Shown here piece by piece: positions 1-8,189 of a DNA stretch of 22,108 nucleotides; positions within the stretch are counted from its first letter, which is position 1; every line of letters begins with the position of its first letter. The notes below the pieces were generated by a model that was not told the origin of the DNA, did no database searches, and worked only from the letters and a program-made list of their open reading frames with translations. A program made the position numbers and the translations under genes. The stretch lies in assembly GCA_026395455.1 (NCBI GenBank), contig JAPLYR010000119.1, positions 1-22,108 of the forward strand. The letters run 5' to 3'. This DNA comes from Candidatus Roizmanbacteria bacterium (GTDB lineage Bacteria; Patescibacteriota; Microgenomatia; UBA1406; GWC2-37-13).

Positions 1-1
1 T

Positions 2-310
2 ATTGAGTTTTGTAAAAAAAATAACCTAAAAAAATATCCATTCTTATCAAACAAGATTTACGAAAAATTTTCAAATGACTGTGCTCAGTTTAATGGTCCA
101 TTCACATGGATTAATTTAAGATATCAAGGTTCGTTTGGTGAAAAAAATAGAATATTAAAAAATACATTTAATGAGTTAATTAAACTTAATTGCAAATTAA
201 AATTTAATCCAAAACTATATCTAGTATATGTTCTAAATTTAGTTACTCCTAAGATTATATTGAAGAATATTCAAACACTAGTAGTTAAGATGTACTTTTT
301 ATTCAGCTAA
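2..310 (+). CDS. C-terminal fragment, possibly a GT2 glycosyltransferase
   Basis: An open frame enters from the left edge and ends at the TAA at 308-310, giving the last 102 residues of a protein whose start lies outside the window. The fragment is rich in Lys and Asn. It contains a WINLRYQGSFGEKNR stretch and a tail ending NLVTPKIILKNI, which resembles the end of family 2 glycosyltransferases, where a basic region follows the catalytic fold. No catalytic motif is visible because the N-terminal domain is missing, so the family is inferred from tail resemblance and surroundings. Its stop lies inside the 3' end of the convergent membrane protein gene (8 bp overlap). That it is coding is fairly clear, since the frame is open throughout; the product is uncertain. 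Confidence 0.5.
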   Translation: MEFCKKNNLKKYPFLSNKIYEKFSNDCAQFNGPFTWINLRYQGSFGEKNRILKNTFNELIKLNCKLKFNPKLYLVYVLNLVTPKIILKNIQTLVVKMYFLFS

Positions 311-2168
311 CCGTACTTTTATATTTGGCAATAAAGAAAATTGTCGCAATCAAGAAAAAAAATGAGATAAAGATAAATATGTTTGCCACATTTTGTGTGC
401 TGCTAAAAGTTTTTATTTCTTTTCTTTCAAAGCTACTATTTATGTTGTAAAGTGTATATTCAGGAGAGTTGTAAATAATTTGATATTGTTGGTTTTGAAG
501 TTGTCTCTCAAACTCAAAAATGCTATAAGTTTTTATTAATGAACTATCTTCATATAAATTTTTTCTTATAAGTATATGTGATATATCCAAATTAGCAATT
601 TCAGTAAAATCATTTTCATCATACAATCTTCTTAAAGAGCTGTAATATTTTGGATCTAAATGTATTAAATCATCATAATATATAAATGAGCTTTTACTTA
701 TATTTGGTAATATATCCTGTCCAATATATAACTCTCTTGAGTTTGATATATAAGTATTAAATTGAATAGGGGGGTACATTAGTACATTGCTATTACTACC
801 TATAAGCTCTGATATTTTTTGAAGATTAAATTTTCCTATACTTGCAATAAAGGTTCCACTATAATTGGGGATATTTTTCCCAATAATAGCTTCTTTTGTA
901 AGAATAGGGATATTTAAAACTATGAGTAAAACTGCAAGAATAATGAAAATATTTCTACTTAAAAATTTTGTTTTTTGAACTTGCCAAAAATAGTGAATTA
1001 AAACAATTATACTCAAAATAACTAGTGCAGAAAATTTATTATCCGGTGATCTCACCGCTCCAAATAAGCTATTTGTTTTTAAAAGAAAGGTAAATATAAA
1101 TCCAAAAGGTGGTTGAGGACCTTTAGAAAAGAATAGTGATATGACAAATATTCCTAATATATACTTAATAAAGTGATGGTACTTTTTTGAAATACTAACT
1201 ACATAACTCATATAAGTGAACATACCTAACAATATCCAACTAACAACATTTTTTAAATATGAAGAAAAAATAAGTAAACTTCTTGGAGACCACGAAGTAT
1301 ATATTGACCATGTATAGTATCCTAAAAGGATATTTAAAATGCCTCCTAGTTCTGAAAATGAAGTTGATGATATTACTGTGTTGTTAATTTTAAAATTGCT
1401 ATTTTGAACTAATTCTTTTGTAAAGGCATAAATAATATCTGAAATAAGGAAAAAAATGAGAATTACTAAAAATAATACATTCCAATTTATTATTTTTTTT
1501 AGAAAGTTGAATTTAAATATGATGACAAAAAAGAGAAATAATGAAACTATAACGATACAGGTCATTACAGCAAAACTCACATTCTGAAATAAAATGTATA
1601 TAACTAAAGCTAAACTATATATTTGTTTTCTAGAACTTATTCCATGCCTAAATACTTCATAAGTATAAAGGATTAAAAGTGGCAGAATTCCGTAACTTAA
1701 TACAAAATTAAGACTCCAAAACCCTCCAGAATTCATCCATATCATCGTAAATGGATTGAATACAAATAAAAGGCAAATGAGATATATTCTAGGTAAACGT
1801 AGAGGTGTTGAACTTTTATAGAGGTTGTCCTCTATTTTACTAAATCCAATATAACCAAGAATAAGTGTTAATGAGATACAAATTGTAAAAAAAAATATTT
1901 GTGCCCACTTAACACTTAAACCAACCATAAATAAAAACTTATATACGATTGCTGTTTTATAAAAAAAGATGAAATTTAATATGTTTGAATTCCCACCATT
2001 ATTAAAATTCCAAACGCTAAGATATTTATTAACTGCGACATTGGAAATAAAAGGTAGCTGGTCATGGATAAGAAGAAACTCATCTGATTTTAATGACCAA
2101 AATAAATATATAACAAAGAAAAACGGTAAAAGTCCAAAAAAACAAAAATTAAGTAGATTCTTATTCAT
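303..2168 (-). CDS. Large polytopic membrane protein, GT-C / YfhO-AftD-like
   Basis: 621 residues with about 12-13 hydrophobic segments. The first follows a short MNKNLL start. An extracytoplasmic loop with an IHDQLPF stretch comes next (acidic residue near 36), as in the first loop of GT-C glycosyltransferases. A middle stretch, NPFTMIWMNSGGFWSLNF, and a later loop, FGAVRSPDNKFS, resemble the large lipid-sugar-dependent transferases of the YfhO or arabinofuranosyltransferase (AftD) kind. A soluble region near residues 430-590 precedes a last helix at about 597-615. This is the last gene of the rfbF-led operon, 6 bp after the cupin gene, so it may transfer the sugar made by that operon outside the membrane. 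Family membership is inferred from topology and loop motifs; no catalytic residue can be proven. It could instead be an uncharacterised polymerase-like protein. Confidence 0.6.
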   Translation of the reverse strand: MNKNLLNFCFFGLLPFFFVIYLFWSLKSDEFLLIHDQLPFISNVAVNKYLSVWNFNNGGNSNILNFIFFYKTAIVYKFLFMVGLSVKWAQIFFFTICISLTLILGYIGFSKIEDNLYKSSTPLRLPRIYLICLLFVFNPFTMIWMNSGGFWSLNFVLSYGILPLLILYTYEVFRHGISSRKQIYSLALVIYILFQNVSFAVMTCIVIVSLFLFFVIIFKFNFLKKIINWNVLFLVILIFFLISDIIYAFTKELVQNSNFKINNTVISSTSFSELGGILNILLGYYTWSIYTSWSPRSLLIFSSYLKNVVSWILLGMFTYMSYVVSISKKYHHFIKYILGIFVISLFFSKGPQPPFGFIFTFLLKTNSLFGAVRSPDNKFSALVILSIIVLIHYFWQVQKTKFLSRNIFIILAVLLIVLNIPILTKEAIIGKNIPNYSGTFIASIGKFNLQKISELIGSNSNVLMYPPIQFNTYISNSRELYIGQDILPNISKSSFIYYDDLIHLDPKYYSSLRRLYDENDFTEIANLDISHILIRKNLYEDSSLIKTYSIFEFERQLQNQQYQIIYNSPEYTLYNINSSFERKEIKTFSSTQNVANIFIFISFFFLIATIFFIAKYKSTVS

Positions 2169-2174
2169 AAAATA

Positions 2175-2624
2175 TTATTTCGCTACTATTTCCCATTTAT
2201 ATGGGATAGAAGTGCACTTTGGCTCTAGCCTCTTAATTTCTCCAACTTCATGTAAGTGAGTAGCACAATTCGCAACAATTGCGGTTTTAGTACCAATACA
2301 TTTAAATCCATTCCAAATGGCGGGAGGTATTGTCACTAGGCAGTAATTATCATCACCTATGAAAATTTCCATCAATTCGCCATGCGTTCTTGATCCTTTT
2401 CGATCATCGTAAAGAACAAGCTTAATCATTCCATGTACAACAGCATAATTAAGGGTCATTTTACTATGAATATGCCAGCCCTTTACCACTCCAGGATAGA
2501 CAGTTGAAAAATATATTTCTCCAAATTCTTCAAAAACAGGACTATCTTTTCGTAACATATGCATAATTGTTCCTCTTTCGTCTGCTATTTTTTTTAATTG
2601 GGTAACTATTACTCCGTCTATCAT
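2175..2624 (-). CDS. RmlC-like cupin, nucleotide-sugar 3,5- or 5-epimerase family
   Basis: 149 residues, shorter than typical RmlC (about 180). The cupin core is recognisable: DERG at 15-18, GWHIH at 49-53 with H51 in place of the catalytic His of RmlC, then HGMIKLVLYDDR at 64-75, and PPAIWNGF in the second half. RmlC normally has a Lys about ten residues after the His (KLVRV) and a Tyr in the later YxxT region; here these positions look like N59 and A or N. The chemistry may therefore differ from a standard double epimerase. It lies 4 bp after the reductase gene and 6 bp before the membrane protein gene. In CDP-ascarylose synthesis a cupin-type 5-epimerase (AscE) acts after RfbH/E1, and the context suggests a similar role on a CDP-4-keto-3,6-dideoxyhexose. 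The fold is well supported; the substrate is inferred. Confidence 0.75.
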   Translation of the reverse strand: MIDGVIVTQLKKIADERGTIMHMLRKDSPVFEEFGEIYFSTVYPGVVKGWHIHSKMTLNYAVVHGMIKLVLYDDRKGSRTHGELMEIFIGDDNYCLVTIPPAIWNGFKCIGTKTAIVANCATHLHEVGEIKRLEPKCTSIPYKWEIVAK

Positions 2625-2628
2625 ATGA

Positions 2629-3546
2629 TTAGTATTGCAAATAATAATTGTATGTCTTCCTCAACCCTTCAGTTAAATTGAACTTCTGATTCCATCCAAG
2701 AACTTTTTTTGCTTTTTCACTTTCAGTATACATTCTCATTATCTCATTCTTTGCATATTCCTTATCTCTTACTATAAACCCTTTTTTATTACTTATTTCT
2801 TCAAGTGTATCAAAAATATTACTTACCTTTATTGGAGTACCTCCAATGTTAAAAATATCATAACTACTCCTCATGTTTTTGATATGACTTAGAGCTAGAA
2901 TGTAGGCATCTACAATGTCATGGACATATGTATAGCTAAGATATTGTTCTCCCTTAGTTACGTGAAATTCATTTTTTTTTATTAGACTTTCTACCAGTAG
3001 TCTTACGAGTTTATTATTATCTTGCTCACCATAAGGAAAGAAGAGCTTTAATGTAAGCGCTTTAAGATTCGAGTCTTGAAGAGACTCAATAAGCTTGTCT
3101 TCGAATTTAAATTTTGTCGAGGCATAATAATTAAATGGTTGTATAAGAGAGTGTTCATTAATTGATACGAGAGAAGGAGAGTATTCAAAACATGTACCCG
3201 TGTTGATAAAAAAGGTTGACCCATATTGTTGGGCAATAATAAGAAGCCTATAAGGAAAATCTATGTTTGTTTCTAACATGTTTTTTTCTTCTTCTTTTGA
3301 ATCTTCTTTTCGATAATATGTGGCTAGGTGAATCACTCCATCAATTGCATTTTTTTGAAATAACTCATGAATTGCACCCAGTGTTGGATCACTAGATACT
3401 TGAATCAAGTTATCTAAAATATCGTTAATTCTACTCAGATCAGAATGGGGACGAGTAATTATGAATAATGTGTGTCCTAGTTTTAACAATCTTCTTACGA
3501 GGTGTGAACCAATAAATCCCGTTGCACCGGTTACAAGAATGTTCAT
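2629..3546 (-). CDS. NAD-dependent epimerase/reductase (SDR), likely CDP-4-keto-dideoxyhexose reductase
   Basis: 305-residue extended short-chain dehydrogenase. The Rossmann motif GATGFIG is at 7-13. The active site has Thr/Ser candidates in NTGTC (115-119) and a YASTK catalytic pair, Y141 and K145. The C-terminal part (FNIGGTP, KKVLGWNQKF) is typical of sugar-nucleotide SDRs. Its ATG overlaps the rfbH stop by 4 bp (ATGA), so the two are translationally coupled. Gene order suggests the final 4-keto reduction of the CDP-3,6-dideoxy sugar, comparable to RfbJ (abequose), RfbS (paratose) or AscF (ascarylose). An epimerase acting on another nucleotide sugar cannot be excluded. The family is clear; the specific product cannot be read from sequence. 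Confidence 0.75.
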   Translation of the reverse strand: MNILVTGATGFIGSHLVRRLLKLGHTLFIITRPHSDLSRINDILDNLIQVSSDPTLGAIHELFQKNAIDGVIHLATYYRKEDSKEEEKNMLETNIDFPYRLLIIAQQYGSTFFINTGTCFEYSPSLVSINEHSLIQPFNYYASTKFKFEDKLIESLQDSNLKALTLKLFFPYGEQDNNKLVRLLVESLIKKNEFHVTKGEQYLSYTYVHDIVDAYILALSHIKNMRSSYDIFNIGGTPIKVSNIFDTLEEISNKKGFIVRDKEYAKNEIMRMYTESEKAKKVLGWNQKFNLTEGLRKTYNYYLQY

Positions 3547-4793
3547 TTCCTTTTTTTAATTAAAAAATGAGTGAGTATCATTTTTATATATTCTAACCTT
3601 TTTTTATCAATACCAGAATAAACACCGAGCCAAAGGGCATTATTCATTATTAAGTCAGCGTTCTTGTGGTCTCCGATGACTTTAATTTTAGCTTTAATAC
3701 CGATATATGCCGGATGACGCAAAAGATTGCCAGAAAATATGTTGCGCGTCCCAATTTTATTTTTTTCAAGATATTCTGTAAGTTCATTTCGAGTGAATGG
3801 CGCTTTTGCTTTCACAATAAGAGGGAAGCCAAAATAGGAAATATCGTTCATACTATTTTCTTCCATAAGTTGAAAGTATTGAGAGTATTGAGAAAAAAAT
3901 GTATACAAACTTCGATAGTTCTCCTGTCTTTTTTTTATAAAGCCGGGAAGCTTCTTAAGTTGAGCAACACCAATTGCCGCCTGGAAGTCAGTAAGCTTTA
4001 GATTGAAACCCACTTGAGTGTAAATATACTTATGATCATATCCAAAGGGAAGATCTCCCATCTTCCACTGAAATCTCTTTCTACAGGTATCATCCTTACC
4101 AGTATCACACCAACAGTCTCTACCCCAATCACGAAACTGACGAATCGACCTATGAATAAGAGAATTATTTGTGACAATTGCTCCTCCTTCACCCATGGTT
4201 ATTTGATGAGCCGGGTAGAAGCTATAGGTGGCAATATCCCCAAACGTCCCCAACATTTTACCTTCATACTTAGATCCCAATGCATCGCAGCAGTCCTCAA
4301 TAAGCCATAAATTATATTTCTTACAAAGATCTACTATTTTTGCTAAATCAAAAGGACGCCCAAGCGTGTGAGCAACCATGATGAGTTTTGTTTTTTTGGT
4401 TATTGCTTTCTCAATTTTATTTGCATCAATATTTAAAGTGTCAAGTTCTGCATCAATAAATATCGGTTTCATTCCGAGCATTACACCTGGGTTAACAGTA
4501 GTAGGGAAGGCAACTGAAGTAGTGATAAACTCGTCTCCAGCTTTAAGAGCCCTATCTCCAAAGACTGAAGAGGTGAGGGAATAGAGGGCAACGAGATTGG
4601 CAGAGGATCCGGAATTGACGAGGGAAACAAACTTAACGTCCAAATAATTTTTGAAGTCTTTTTCGAATAGTTTTGAAAACTCCCCCTCAGTCCACCATCC
4701 ATCTCTTGCCACTTTTATTGCATTGTTAATTTCTTCTTTATCAAATACTTTACCTGATACTGGAATATAAGTCTTACCTGGAATAAATTTCAT
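3543..4793 (-). CDS. rfbH: CDP-4-dehydro-6-deoxyglucose 3-dehydrase (E1), RfbH/DdhC/AscC
   Basis: 416 residues (family about 437) of the DegT/DnrJ/EryC1/StrS aminotransferase fold, modified to a dehydrase. E1 uses PMP and a [2Fe-2S] cluster to remove the C3 hydroxyl of CDP-4-keto-6-deoxy-D-glucose. Two diagnostic features are present. The PLP-binding Lys is replaced by His in PAHQITMGEGG (H197). The cluster ligands follow C-x57-C-x1-C-x7-C: C169, C227, C229, C237. SGSSAN at 61-66 and EDCCDALGSK at 166-174 fit the cofactor pocket. It sits between the rfbG-like gene (4 bp gap) and the reductase (4 bp overlap). The enzyme normally needs an iron-sulfur flavoprotein reductase (E3), which is not in this window. 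The ATG start agrees with the short upstream gap. Confidence 0.93.
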   Translation of the reverse strand: MKFIPGKTYIPVSGKVFDKEEINNAIKVARDGWWTEGEFSKLFEKDFKNYLDVKFVSLVNSGSSANLVALYSLTSSVFGDRALKAGDEFITTSVAFPTTVNPGVMLGMKPIFIDAELDTLNIDANKIEKAITKKTKLIMVAHTLGRPFDLAKIVDLCKKYNLWLIEDCCDALGSKYEGKMLGTFGDIATYSFYPAHQITMGEGGAIVTNNSLIHRSIRQFRDWGRDCWCDTGKDDTCRKRFQWKMGDLPFGYDHKYIYTQVGFNLKLTDFQAAIGVAQLKKLPGFIKKRQENYRSLYTFFSQYSQYFQLMEENSMNDISYFGFPLIVKAKAPFTRNELTEYLEKNKIGTRNIFSGNLLRHPAYIGIKAKIKVIGDHKNADLIMNNALWLGVYSGIDKKRLEYIKMILTHFLIKKRK

Positions 4794-4797
4794 GGTA

Positions 4798-5748
4798 TTA
4801 AAATTTTTTGTACCAATTTAAAATATGTAACGCTCGATTTTGTATCGTATAATTTTGCTTCCAGCCAAACTGTTTTTTTATTTTTGAACAATTTAGTGAT
4901 TGATAGGGGATTTCATTTGCGGCAGTATTAAGGATTTTATAACTAATTTTCTGTTTGACCGCTTTCTCTACAGTCTGAATAACTTCCACTACTGATAGAT
5001 TATCGTTTGATCCAAAGTTGTATGCTTGTCCTTTTGCAGCAACAATATTTACAGCAAGAAGAATATATCCAGCCACAACATCCTTTACATACAGATAATC
5101 CCTTATATACTTTCCATTACTACGAATCTCGAGCGGTTTCTTTGTAACGATTGATTTCATGACTCCAGGAATAATACGAGAAAAGTTGGAGTCACCCTCA
5201 CCATAAATATTTCCAAATCGGGTGATGACAACAGGGGTCTTATAAGTTGAATAATAGGTACTACAAATTAAATCTGTGGCAGATTTAGATGTGTCATAAG
5301 GATGATCTCCAGATAATGGATCAGTTTCTACATATTTTTTTTTGTTCAGTTTCCCATAACATTTATCAGAAGAGGCAACAATCACTCCTTTGATCTGTGG
5401 GATTGTTCTGACTGCTTCAAGAATATTAATTGTGCTTATTATATTATTTTCCAATGTATGCTTTGGTTTTTTATAAGCTTCAGCTACTAATGCTTGGGCG
5501 GCAAGATGAAAGATAAAGTCTATTTTATTTTTCTTAATTAGTGTTGATAGTTTTTTATAGTCACAGATATCAAGCTTTATTACCCTACATTTTTTATGAA
5601 GACCACTTGCGAATAAATAGGATTTTTTATCAAGGGTGATATCAACTACTATAATATTCGCCTTGAGTTCTAATAACTTTTCCACTAAATGCCCACCCAC
5701 AAACCCCACCCCACCAGTAACTAATATATTTTTTCCTTGTAGTTTCAC
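4798..5748 (-). CDS. rfbG: CDP-glucose 4,6-dehydratase-like SDR
   Basis: 316 residues, shorter than the usual RfbG (about 357). It is an extended SDR with GGVGFVGGH at 12-20, an HLAAQALV segment at 81-88, SSDKCYG at 126-132 and the catalytic pair in PYDTSK (Y151, K155). RFGNIYGEGD and IRDYLYVKD follow, as in nucleotide-sugar dehydratases. The SSDKCY stretch followed by a PYxxSK motif is a hallmark of CDP-glucose 4,6-dehydratase. The expected product is CDP-4-keto-6-deoxy-D-glucose, the substrate of the downstream RfbH. The start is GTG at 5748; the preceding 36 bp after rfbF carries a repeated TTATAAAGT element. The neighbours make the specificity likely, although a relative acting on another nucleotide sugar is possible given the short length. 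Confidence 0.8.
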   Translation of the reverse strand: MKLQGKNILVTGGVGFVGGHLVEKLLELKANIIVVDITLDKKSYLFASGLHKKCRVIKLDICDYKKLSTLIKKNKIDFIFHLAAQALVAEAYKKPKHTLENNIISTINILEAVRTIPQIKGVIVASSDKCYGKLNKKKYVETDPLSGDHPYDTSKSATDLICSTYYSTYKTPVVITRFGNIYGEGDSNFSRIIPGVMKSIVTKKPLEIRSNGKYIRDYLYVKDVVAGYILLAVNIVAAKGQAYNFGSNDNLSVVEVIQTVEKAVKQKISYKILNTAANEIPYQSLNCSKIKKQFGWKQNYTIQNRALHILNWYKKF

Positions 5749-5784
5749 TTTATAAACTTTACGAACTTTATAACATTAAAACGT

Positions 5785-6561
5785 TTAAGCCCACATCTTC
5801 CATGGTTTACTTTCTTCCCACAATTTATTTAAATCGTCTAGCTCTTTGTAAGTGTCAACAGCCATCCAAAATCCTTCGTGATTGTAAAGTGAAAGTTGAT
5901 TTTCACTCGCTAGTTTTTTAAGAGCAGGATGTTCTGTTTTACCAACCTCAAGATAACTAAAAAAACGCTGATCAAACACCATAAATCCACCATTTACATA
6001 ATCTGAGAGTACGGGCTTTTCTACAAAGTGTTTGACATGATTATTGCTACCCATTTTAACAAGTCCAAACTTTGATCGAGGGTGAACTCCAGTAAGAGTG
6101 CCAATTGTTTTTTGTTTTTTATGAAATTTAAACACATCTTTTATGTTTAGGTCTGTAACCCCATCCCCATAGGTGACCATAAAATAGGGATCTTTTTTAG
6201 GTATATATTTCTTACAAAGAAGTATTCGTTCGCCTGGTTGGGTTTCAACACCAGTATCAACAAACGTTATTTTGAAATCATCCACTTCATGGCGATTTTC
6301 TAAAAAAAATTTGGATTTATGATTCTTAGTTTCAAGAGTAAAGTCTGATGTAAATGCTTTTTGATTTAGAAAGAAATCTTTAATGTAGTCCGATTTATAG
6401 CCAAGAGCTAGGACAAATTCATTAAAACCATAATGTGCATATATTTTCATAATATGCCAAATGATGGGCTTACCGCCAACAAGTACCATCGGCTTTGGCT
6501 TATATTCTGTTTCTTCCTTAAGGCGCGTACCAGTGCCTCCACATAGTATAATTACCTTCAT
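5785..6561 (-). CDS. rfbF: Glucose-1-phosphate cytidylyltransferase
   Basis: 258 residues, matching the usual length of RfbF (about 257). The enzyme joins CTP and glucose 1-phosphate to give CDP-glucose, the entry to 3,6-dideoxyhexoses. The nucleotidyltransferase signature GGTGTRL is at 8-14, followed by KPKPM at 21-25 (catalytic Lys region). The metal-binding YGDGVTD is at 131-137, EKP at 180-182, NGGFMVF at 189-195, and a second metal ligand lies in MAVDTYKEL (D235). The W-K-M-W ending is characteristic of this family. It is the first gene of the minus-strand operon. A TATAAT on the minus strand ends 6 nt before the ATG, so the mRNA probably starts at or next to the initiation codon. Confidence 0.93.
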   Translation of the reverse strand: MKVIILCGGTGTRLKEETEYKPKPMVLVGGKPIIWHIMKIYAHYGFNEFVLALGYKSDYIKDFFLNQKAFTSDFTLETKNHKSKFFLENRHEVDDFKITFVDTGVETQPGERILLCKKYIPKKDPYFMVTYGDGVTDLNIKDVFKFHKKQKTIGTLTGVHPRSKFGLVKMGSNNHVKHFVEKPVLSDYVNGGFMVFDQRFFSYLEVGKTEHPALKKLASENQLSLYNHEGFWMAVDTYKELDDLNKLWEESKPWKMWA

Positions 6562-6567
6562 GGGGAT

Positions 6568-6573
6568 ATTATA
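6568..6573 (-). promoter_or_regulatory. -10 box for the rfbF operon
   Basis: Read on the minus strand this is TATAAT, separated from the rfbF ATG by six bases (ATCCCC). The normal start of transcription would fall on or beside the A of the ATG, which implies a leaderless transcript. It overlaps the plus-strand TATAAT at 6572-6577 by two bases, so the two divergent promoters cannot easily be occupied together. A TTGACA upstream is only 9 nt from this box, too close to act as its -35. Confidence 0.5.
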
Positions 6574-6577
6574 TAAT
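6572..6577 (+). promoter_or_regulatory. -10 box for the 6602 gene
   Basis: TATAAT on the plus strand, 24 nt upstream of the ATG at 6602. It predicts a short leader of roughly 17 nt without a Shine-Dalgarno sequence. It shares two bases with the opposing -10 of rfbF. No convincing -35 is visible, since the upstream region is rfbF coding sequence. Confidence 0.4.
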
Positions 6578-6601
6578 AATCATGTCAAATACACCCATAC
6601 A

Positions 6602-8179
6602 ATGAACCTATTCGTAATAGTAATTAAAAGCATATATACTGCTACTGTAATAGCAACAGTCAGCATATTTCTTGCCTTTTATTCTTTATTTTCATTGGAT
6701 TCCCGGTTTTTCTCAATAACAGAGCAATACAAAGACCCTATTATAAAAGGGAAAATTCATGCTTCGTTCCCCAATTTGGGAGCTATTATTGTCCATTTTG
6801 AGCGCCCGAGCAGCAAAAAAGGGTCTTTTTTGTTCCAAATGCAAGAAATCAACTCGAACACCCTCCATTATAGTGCCACTTATGCACTACAAGACATTTA
6901 TAATCTTCAATCCTATCCATTTGGATTTCCTGTAATAGTAAATTCACAAAATAAATCATATTTCATCAAAATGGAGTCACAGCACCTTTCCATAAAGAAG
7001 AGTGGAGTTGTATATGAAATGATATATCCCTTTGATAAAGGAAGTCTTTTTCGAGGAGAAAGAGCAGTTCAATTTATATTAGGCAAGATAGAGCAATATT
7101 GGAAAGATTTGTTGTATTCAAATAACCTCATTTTTTATCTTGCTCCAACATTTTTCTTTCTTTTCTTCACAATCATACATTTAATTTTTAAAGATAAGTT
7201 TCAACGTACTGAAATTTACCGACAAAGCAAAGAACTCGCAAAACCAACTTTTTTAAGTTTATTACTTTTTATTGGGTATGATATTTTATTTATTCCTAAA
7301 ATAAATGATTTGCCTATTGCTCTTCTATGTATGATGTGGGCTTTGCTCATTTTTTCCTACCGATATAAAAGCCAGAAGTCATTTGTTGGTGCTCTTTTTT
7401 TCCTGATACTCTGCCCTATTCTTCTGGTGTCAAATATGGGGCTTATTGCAGAAAAAGCATCTGCATGGGCCTTTATGTTTATGGTAATGGGCACCATTCA
7501 TGCATTAATTGAATTAAAAAATGAAGAAGCTCCAAATGAAAATTATTTTATATTTCATATTCACCAACTGCTTAATTATATTCCTTCCTTTGACAGTGCA
7601 CTGCTACTTTGGTACAAAAAAATGACGTATAAAAAACAGAAACCTATTACCATAAAAGTAACGTTAAAAGATTACATACACCAATCCGTTGCAGGAATAA
7701 AGGAGTATGTTCTTTTCTTTTTATACGTAATGGCGGGAACTGTGATAATCCTTACAGTTGTAACCGTATACACAAAAGTTATGAGTGTTCGAGATAGAAA
7801 GCTTAAAAATCCAGTCGTTCAGTTAGTAGAACCGAAACTTGTCTACCCTGCAACAAAAGTATTATTATTCGGTAGTAGTTTTGGGAGTAGAATTGATGAG
7901 AGATACAGACTTATGAAGGATGGCGTAGAGGTGAGACCAGACTATTGGGAAGATCATAAAATTATCTTCACAATTCCCCTCGGATGGAAAACAGGGATTG
8001 TGAATATATGGATTGAACGACCCATACAGTGGAATGGTGAAACAATAATAGAAATAACCAAACCTGTTCAAATAAAACTTCTTCCAATATCTGGATGGAA
8101 TTCACCAGATGACGATCTCTACTTTGAGCAAATGAAAACGTGGAAGAAGGAGACCAGGGAAATAAATGGATATAACTAA
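6602..8179 (+). CDS. Membrane protein of unknown function with IPT/TIG-like C-terminal domain
   Basis: 525 residues when started at the ATG at 6602. The frame is open back to 6461, but that extension would run through the start of rfbF and the promoter region, so the internal Met beginning MNLFVIVIK, directly before a hydrophobic helix, is preferred. The layout is a helix at about 7-29, an extracytoplasmic region to about 175, a block of five hydrophobic helices (about 178-300), a soluble stretch, another helix near 370-393, then a domain at about 411-494. That last domain, with a YPATKVLLFGSSFGSR segment and an IIFTIPLGWKTGIVNIWI segment, has the pattern of an IPT/TIG immunoglobulin-like fold. 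I do not recognise the family. The divergent position from rfbF and the GT39-like gene 23 bp downstream suggest a role in surface glycan assembly or display. Confidence 0.7.
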   Translation: MNLFVIVIKSIYTATVIATVSIFLAFYSLFSLDSRFFSITEQYKDPIIKGKIHASFPNLGAIIVHFERPSSKKGSFLFQMQEINSNTLHYSATYALQDIYNLQSYPFGFPVIVNSQNKSYFIKMESQHLSIKKSGVVYEMIYPFDKGSLFRGERAVQFILGKIEQYWKDLLYSNNLIFYLAPTFFFLFFTIIHLIFKDKFQRTEIYRQSKELAKPTFLSLLLFIGYDILFIPKINDLPIALLCMMWALLIFSYRYKSQKSFVGALFFLILCPILLVSNMGLIAEKASAWAFMFMVMGTIHALIELKNEEAPNENYFIFHIHQLLNYIPSFDSALLLWYKKMTYKKQKPITIKVTLKDYIHQSVAGIKEYVLFFLYVMAGTVIILTVVTVYTKVMSVRDRKLKNPVVQLVEPKLVYPATKVLLFGSSFGSRIDERYRLMKDGVEVRPDYWEDHKIIFTIPLGWKTGIVNIWIERPIQWNGETIIEITKPVQIKLLPISGWNSPDDDLYFEQMKTWKKETREINGYN

Positions 8180-8189
8180 GGTTTAAACG

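Noticed and set aside
1969..2259. 96-residue plus-strand open frame spanning the gap between the membrane protein and the cupin
   Set aside because: It is antisense to two well-supported genes, has no family features, and arises from AT-rich coding sequence.
6584..6589. TTGACA on the minus strand upstream of rfbF as a -35 box
   Set aside because: It is 9 nt from the TATAAT, while about 17 nt is needed; it does not fit any other -10 there.
6461..6601. N-terminal extension of the 6602 gene
   Set aside because: It would be read antisense through the start of rfbF and both promoters, and the extra residues resemble no signal or domain.
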